A model generated the notes under the pieces. The model searched no databases, had not been told where the DNA came from, and saw only the letters and a list, made by a program, of their open reading frames with translations. A stretch of DNA of 9,680 nucleotides, taken from NCBI GenBank assembly GCA_946479205.1, contig CAMLFJ010000082.1, forward strand, positions 1 to 9,680, written 5' to 3'. The position numbers and the translations under genes are program-made. Source of the DNA: an uncultured bacterium (GTDB lineage: Bacteria > Methylomirabilota > Methylomirabilia > Rokubacteriales > CSP1-6). Shown here piece by piece: positions 6,697-9,680 of the stretch; within the stretch, counting starts at the first letter, position 1, and each line of letters opens with the position of its first letter.

Positions 6697-7373
6697 CGGT
6701 CCGGCCGGAGCCAGCGGAACAGCCCGGTCGCGGCGGCCGCCCCGAGGAGCTGCGCCACGATGAAGCCGGGCGCGTCCCCCGGCCGGATTCCCGCGAACGT
6801 GTCGCTGGCCGATCGGGCCAGCGTGACCGCGGGATTGGCGAACGACGTGGAGGCGGTGAACCAGTAGGCGGCGGTGATGTACCCGCCCACCGCGAAGGGC
6901 ACCACCACCGCCGGCCACCCGCGCGCGCAGCCCCAGATGACCGCCAGCAGCCCGAACGTCGCGACGAACTCGCTGAACATCTGGGCGGGCCCCGAGCGGA
7001 CGTGCTGCGACGCGAAGAAGGGCGGCAGCTCGAACATCACGTGCGCGGCGGCGACGCCCGCGAAGGCGCCGACGACCTGGGCCCCCAGGTACGCGGGCAC
7101 GTCCGGCCACGCGAAGCCCCCCTGCACCGCGTCGGCCAGCGTGACCGCCGGGTTGAAGTGGGCCCCCGAGATCGGCCCGAAGGTCAGGATCAGGGCCACC
7201 AGCGCGGCGCCGGTCGCGATGGTGTTGGCAAGCAGCGCGACCGCCACGTTGCCGCCCGCGAGCCGCTCGCCCATGATCCCCGATCCGACCACCGCGGCGA
7301 GGAGCAGCGCCGTACCGACCGCCTCCGCCGCGACCCGCCGGCCGAGGCTCGCGCGTTCACCGGCCGGCGGCAC
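6693..7373 (-). CDS. aqpS: Aquaglyceroporin of the arsenic-operon AqpS type
   Basis: A 226-residue MIP-family channel with six membrane helices and two NPA half-helix loops: AHFNPAVTLADA (N74-P75-A76) and FANPAVTLARSA (N180-P181-A182). In canonical aquaporins Arg follows the second NPA and forms the ar/R filter. Here that position is Val (V183), which I recall also for Sinorhizobium meliloti AqpS. AqpS stands in an ars operon with arsC and conducts arsenite, and reportedly methylated arsenic species. The likely role here is downhill exit of As(OH)3 made by ArsC. The GTG at 7373 lies 1 nt after the arsM TAG. No strong ribosome site is seen, so translation is probably coupled. Members are sometimes fused to ArsC in other bacteria; here the two are separated by arsN1. 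Confidence 0.9.
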   Translation of the reverse strand: MPPAGERASLGRRVAAEAVGTALLLAAVVGSGIMGERLAGGNVAVALLANTIATGAALVALILTFGPISGAHFNPAVTLADAVQGGFAWPDVPAYLGAQVVGAFAGVAAAHVMFELPPFFASQHVRSGPAQMFSEFVATFGLLAVIWGCARGWPAVVVPFAVGGYITAAYWFTASTSFANPAVTLARSASDTFAGIRPGDAPGFIVAQLLGAAAATGLFRWLRPDR

Positions 7374-7374
7374 G

Positions 7375-8190
7375 CTACGCGGGCTTCCGGGCTCGGACGA
7401 ATGCGCTCATGAACTTGTCGCCCACCTGGGGGGCGATGCGCTCGACATCGAGCCCGGCTCCGGTGAGGAAGTCCCGCGCCTCCTCCACGCGATAGACCCG
7501 AGTCGGCTCCAGGCCGATCTCCTCGAAGCCCGCCGCGGCGAGCTTGTCCCGGTACTCTCGCTCCTCCAGCGCGCCGGCCACGCAGCCGATCCACAGCTCG
7601 ACGCTCCGCCGGATCTCCGCGGGCACCTCGCCGCGTACGACCACGTCCGACACCGCCAGGCGCCCGCCCGGCTTCAGCACCCGGAACGCCTCGGCCAGGA
7701 CGCGATCCTTGTCGGCGGAGAGGTTGATCACGCAGTTCGAGATGATGACGTCCACCGAGTTACCGGGAAGGGGGATCCGCTCGATCTCGCCCTTGAGGAA
7801 CTCCACGTTGGTCGCGCCCGCCTTCCGCTGGTTCTCGCGGGCGAGGGCCAGCATCTCGTCGGTCATGTCGAGGCCATAGGCCTTGCCCGTCGGTCCGACG
7901 CGGCCCGCGGAGAGCAGGACGTCGATGCCGCCTCCCGATCCGAGATCGAGCACGGTCTCGCCCGCCTTGAGCTCCGCCAGGGCCGTCGGGTTCCCGCAGC
8001 CGAGCGAAGCCGCTCTGGCCTCGGCCGGCAGCCCGGACGTGTCGCTTCCGGCGTAGATCCCGGATGTGATCGGGTCGCACTCCCCGCGAGAGGACGCCGA
8101 GCCGCAGCAGGACGCGCCGTCGACCGCGGTCACGCGGAGCGCGGCCCTCGCGTACTTCTCCTTCACGATCTCCTTGATGTCATCGCTCAT
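7375..8190 (-). CDS. arsM: Arsenite S-adenosylmethionine methyltransferase
   Basis: A 271-residue class I methyltransferase matching ArsM. The SAM motif I is [11 protein letters not shown] (80-90), followed by [13 protein letters not shown] (106-118). The arsenic-binding cysteines typical of the family are C65 in SLGCGNP, C153 in SNCVINLS and C203 in IGCVAGAL. Further N-terminal cysteines are C28-C29 (ASCCG) and C38. The reaction transfers methyl groups from SAM to glutathione- or thiol-bound As(III), giving mono-, di- and possibly trimethyl species, some volatile. It acts in the cytosol. The ATG at 8190 follows GAGGAG by about 7 nt, and this site overlaps the arsI stop. The length is a little under the roughly 280 residues or more seen in many bacterial ArsM proteins, but no core motif is missing. 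Confidence 0.93.
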   Translation of the reverse strand: MSDDIKEIVKEKYARAALRVTAVDGASCCGSASSRGECDPITSGIYAGSDTSGLPAEARAASLGCGNPTALAELKAGETVLDLGSGGGIDVLLSAGRVGPTGKAYGLDMTDEMLALARENQRKAGATNVEFLKGEIERIPLPGNSVDVIISNCVINLSADKDRVLAEAFRVLKPGGRLAVSDVVVRGEVPAEIRRSVELWIGCVAGALEEREYRDKLAAAGFEEIGLEPTRVYRVEEARDFLTGAGLDVERIAPQVGDKFMSAFVRARKPA

Positions 8191-8201
8191 GTCTCAGCTC
8201 C

Positions 8202-8642
8202 TCACGACGCGCAGCAGGAGCCGCCCTTGGCCAGCGGCAGCCCCAGATGACGGGGCGCGACGACCTCGCCCTCGAGATCGTAGTTGAGGTGATAGACCTC
8301 CCACTCGACCCCGTCCGGGTCCTGGACCCAGAACTTGTCCTGGTTCGCGTGGCAGCAGTCGACGCCCATCTCCTCCCGTACCGGCAGCCCGGCCGCCTTC
8401 ACGCGGGCCAGCTCGGCGATCACGATGGGCACCGCGTCCACCTGCACCCCGACGTGATCGATCGTGCCCGCGCCGGTCGCGCCGCCCCCGGAGAGGGCCA
8501 GGTTGACGGGGGCCCAGTCGGGCAGGAACTTCACGTACCCGTCCTTCACCTTGACCGGCCCGGTCCCGAGGAACTTCTCGTAGAACTCCCGGCTCTTGGC
8601 CAGGTCCGACACGTGGAGATGGAGATGGACTCTCGCGCTCAT
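8202..8642 (-). CDS. arsI: ArsI/CadI-family metalloenzyme, probable C-As lyase
   Basis: A 146-residue vicinal-oxygen-chelate (glyoxalase-fold) dioxygenase. The ArsI signature is clear: the vicinal pair C96-C97 followed by HANQDKFWVQDPDGVEWEVY. Candidate Fe(II) ligands are an N-terminal His (H6 or H8 in VHLHLHV), H63 and E115. These agree with the ligand and cysteine positions I recall for Thermomonospora curvata ArsI (H5, H62, E115, C96, C97). The enzyme uses Fe(II) and O2 to cleave the C-As bond of trivalent methylarsenite or aromatic arsenicals, releasing As(III). A second vicinal pair, C143-C144, ends the protein (GGSCCAS). It starts 11 nt after the arsR stop, with AGAGGAGG about 5 nt before the ATG, the best ribosome site in the operon. 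CadI-like cadmium-induced proteins share the fold; context favours ArsI. Confidence 0.9.
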   Translation of the reverse strand: MSARVHLHLHVSDLAKSREFYEKFLGTGPVKVKDGYVKFLPDWAPVNLALSGGGATGAGTIDHVGVQVDAVPIVIAELARVKAAGLPVREEMGVDCCHANQDKFWVQDPDGVEWEVYHLNYDLEGEVVAPRHLGLPLAKGGSCCAS

Positions 8643-8653
8643 GAAATCCTCCT

Positions 8654-8962
8654 CTAGCAGCAGGCGGTGAGCAGGCGCACCAGCGCCGTCACCGCGTCCC
8701 GCTTCACGGAATAGTAGATATGACGCTCTTGCTTGCGGCTCTCGACCAGCCCCGCTCGGCGGAGCAGATCCAGGTGGTGCGACAGGGTCGGGCCCGGGAT
8801 CTCCACCTCGGCCTGGATCTCGCCCACCGACAGCTCCCGGCCCGCGCGCACCAGGAAGAAGAAGACCTGGAGCCGGCTGAGATGGGCCAGGGCCTTGAAC
8901 GCTTCCGCGTGCTCGTCGCTCGCCTCGAGCTGGGCCAGCGGCAATCGGGCGATGGTCTTCAT
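8654..8962 (-). CDS. arsR: ArsR/SmtB-family arsenical-responsive repressor
   Basis: A 102-residue winged-helix repressor. The helix-turn-helix is seen at ELSVGEIQAEVEIPGPTLSHHLDLLRRAGLV (43-73) and the beta wing at ESRKQERHIYYSV (74-86). The canonical ArsR sensing motif ELCVCDL is replaced by ELSVGEI, so helix alpha-3 has no cysteine. The only two cysteines in the protein are the last two residues, C101-C102. The ATG at 8962 is chosen; an in-frame TTG at 8998 is really part of the -35 hexamer TTGACT. No Shine-Dalgarno site precedes the ATG. The predicted transcription start falls on or next to the A of ATG, so the message is probably leaderless. It should bind the palindrome at 8964-8981 and release it on binding a trivalent arsenical, controlling the whole operon including itself. 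Confidence 0.93.
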   Translation of the reverse strand: MKTIARLPLAQLEASDEHAEAFKALAHLSRLQVFFFLVRAGRELSVGEIQAEVEIPGPTLSHHLDLLRRAGLVESRKQERHIYYSVKRDAVTALVRLLTACC

Positions 8963-8998
8963 GTTTCGAGATATATCGAAATATGGAACCGAAGTCAA
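8963..8998 (-). promoter_or_regulatory. Sigma-70-like promoter of the ars operon
   Basis: On the minus strand TTGACT (8998-8993) is followed by exactly 17 nt and TATATC (8975-8970). The expected transcription start is 6-8 nt further on, at about 8964-8962, coinciding with the arsR ATG (8962-8960). The segment is a short AT-rich island in otherwise GC-rich DNA. This is the best promoter in the window by inspection. Confidence 0.7.
8964..8981. promoter_or_regulatory. ArsR operator palindrome
   Basis: TTTCGA (8964-8969) and TCGAAA (8976-8981) are perfect 6-bp inverted arms around GATATA. Counting the inner AT/AT pairs, 16 of 18 positions are symmetric, and the outermost AT (8961-8962) and AT (8983-8984) also match. 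It overlaps the -10 element and ends 1 nt before the arsR ATG, so bound ArsR would block RNA polymerase. AT-rich TTCGA-like palindromes are what ArsR dimers typically bind. Confidence 0.75.
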
Positions 8999-9020
8999 GC
9001 CCGCGCGCGGAGCGGAGGCG

Positions 9021-9040
9021 GACGCCCCGGCCGGGGCGTC
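9021..9040 (-). terminator. Perfect GC palindrome at the acyl-CoA ligase stop codon
   Basis: GACGCCCCGG (9021-9030) is followed at once by its exact reverse complement CCGGGGCGTC (9031-9040). As RNA it can form an 8-bp GC stem with a GGCC loop. The palindrome includes the last two bases of the ligase TGA (9041-9039). No T tract follows on the minus strand, so it is at best an unusual terminator. It may reduce read-through into the ars promoter 23 bp downstream. Confidence 0.4.
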
Positions 9041-9680
9041 AGTTCACGCGGCGGGCGCGCCCGGCCCAGTAGGGCTCGCGGAGCTTGAACTTCTGGAGCT
9101 TGCCGGTGGCGGTGCGGACGAGCGCGTCCCGGATCTCGACCGAGGTCGGGCACTTGTAGTGCGTCATGCGGCTCCGGCAGTGCTCCATGAGGTCCTTCTC
9201 GGTCGCCGGGACGCCCGGGCGCAGGACCACGAGGGCCTTGATCGTCTCGCCCCATTTTTCGTCGGGGACGCCGATCACCGCGACCTCGGCCACCGCGGGA
9301 TGCTGGAAGAGGCAGTCCTCGACCTCGATGGACGACACGTTCTCGCCCCCGGTGATGATCACGTCCTTCTTGCGGTCGCTGATCGCGATGAAGGCGTCGT
9401 CGGTGTAGCCGCCGTCGCCGGTGTGGAACCAGCCGTCCACGATGGCCTTGGCCGTCTCCTCGGGCTGGTTCCAGTACCCCTCGAAGACGTGGTTGGAGCG
9501 AGCCAGCACCTCGCCCTCGGCGTCCACGCTCATGCGCACGCCCACCGCGGGCACGCCCGCCCGGCCCAGGCGCTGCGCGCGCTCGACCGGGTCGAGCCCG
9601 TCCCACTCCGCGGGCGCCCGGTTGATGGTCAGCAGCGGCGAGGTCTCGGTGAGGCCGTAGATCTGGATGAACTCCCAGCC
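9039..9680 (-). CDS. Acyl-CoA ligase (AMP-forming), C-terminal 213 residues; cut by window edge
   Basis: The reading frame is open to position 9680, so the N-terminal part lies outside the window. The visible 213 residues carry the ANL-superfamily motifs in order: YGLTET (visible residues 8-13, ATP/AMP site), GWFHTGDGGYTDD (83-95, adenine/ribose Asp at 89), SDRKKDVIITGGENVSSIEV (101-120, hinge and phosphate region), and the C-terminal lysine motif RTATGKLQKFKLRE (catalytic K194 of the visible part). The enzyme activates a carboxylic acid with ATP to an acyl-adenylate and then a CoA thioester. The C-terminal sequence resembles medium/long-chain AlkK/DmdB-like ligases, but the acid-binding pocket is outside the window, so the substrate is not assigned. 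It is co-directional with, and just upstream of, the ars operon, separated from it by a palindrome and the ars promoter. Confidence 0.93.
   Translation of the reverse strand, partial: GWEFIQIYGLTETSPLLTINRAPAEWDGLDPVERAQRLGRAGVPAVGVRMSVDAEGEVLARSNHVFEGYWNQPEETAKAIVDGWFHTGDGGYTDDAFIAISDRKKDVIITGGENVSSIEVEDCLFQHPAVAEVAVIGVPDEKWGETIKALVVLRPGVPATEKDLMEHCRSRMTHYKCPTSVEIRDALVRTATGKLQKFKLREPYWAGRARRVN

Noticed and set aside
4501..7412. Long plus-strand frames opposite the MFS, arsC, acetyltransferase and aquaporin genes
   Set aside because: Arg/Pro/Gly/Ala-rich shadow translations without motifs; the minus-strand genes carry catalytic residues and coupled junctions.
8963..8998. Extending arsR upstream to a TTG at 8998
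   Set aside because: The TTG belongs to the -35 hexamer TTGACT, and the added residues would be encoded by the promoter and operator. The ATG at 8962 gives a typical ArsR length.
1..9680. Insertion sequences, phage genes, tRNA, rRNA or CRISPR arrays that could mark the ars operon as a mobile island
   Set aside because: None found by reading both strands. The repeats seen are isolated hairpins, and base composition is similar across the window except for the short AT-rich ars promoter.

Overview
The window is uniformly GC-rich (I estimate close to 70% by eye, not computed) and densely coded. It looks like chromosomal DNA of an uncultured soil or sediment bacterium. The mix of an orphan Tat-exported SBP_bac_5 solute-binding protein, LLM-class oxidoreductases, short-chain dehydrogenases and acyl-CoA ligases, plus a CCCTCTCCCC/GGGGAGAGGG hairpin repeat, resembles Candidatus Rokubacteria/Methylomirabilota or a high-GC proteobacterium. 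That placement is inference; there is no rRNA or other marker gene here.

Layout. Positions 1-60 hold an intergenic hairpin repeat. A plus-strand SDR oxidoreductase follows (64-864), then a probable terminator and a 52-residue plus-strand membrane peptide (1023-1181). Everything after that is on the minus strand. Read in its own direction, from the right edge leftwards: the C-terminal part of an acyl-CoA ligase (9039-9680, cut by the window edge); a seven-gene arsenic operon (8962 down to 4543); and a three-gene group of SBP_bac_5 protein, SDR and F420-type LLM oxidoreductase (4474 down to 1189) that looks catabolic or transport-related.

The arsenic operon is the main content. Its order is arsR - arsI (C-As lyase) - arsM (As(III) S-adenosylmethionine methyltransferase) - aqpS-type aquaglyceroporin - arsN1 (arsinothricin N-acetyltransferase family) - arsC (thioredoxin-coupled arsenate reductase) - MFS transporter. 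Gene junctions are very tight (1-nt gaps, 4-bp ATGA and GTGA overlaps), so it is almost certainly one transcript. A TTGACT-N17-TATATC promoter with an 18-bp TTTCGA-N6-TCGAAA palindrome over the -10 sits directly against the arsR ATG. This implies autoregulation and a leaderless arsR message.

How the genes could work together: ArsC reduces arsenate to arsenite, which can leave down its gradient through the AqpS-like channel or be methylated by ArsM. ArsI removes methyl groups from trivalent methylarsenite, ArsN1 would acetylate arsinothricin, and the translationally coupled MFS protein is a candidate exporter. No Acr3, ArsB or ArsA is present in the window. The set is biased toward organoarsenical defence, and ArsR carries only a C-terminal Cys-Cys pair, which fits sensing of a methylated trivalent arsenical. 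The individual families are known. The particular combination, the leaderless self-operator and the unassigned MFS gene are the points most worth testing. No stretch longer than 300 bases lacks a gene.
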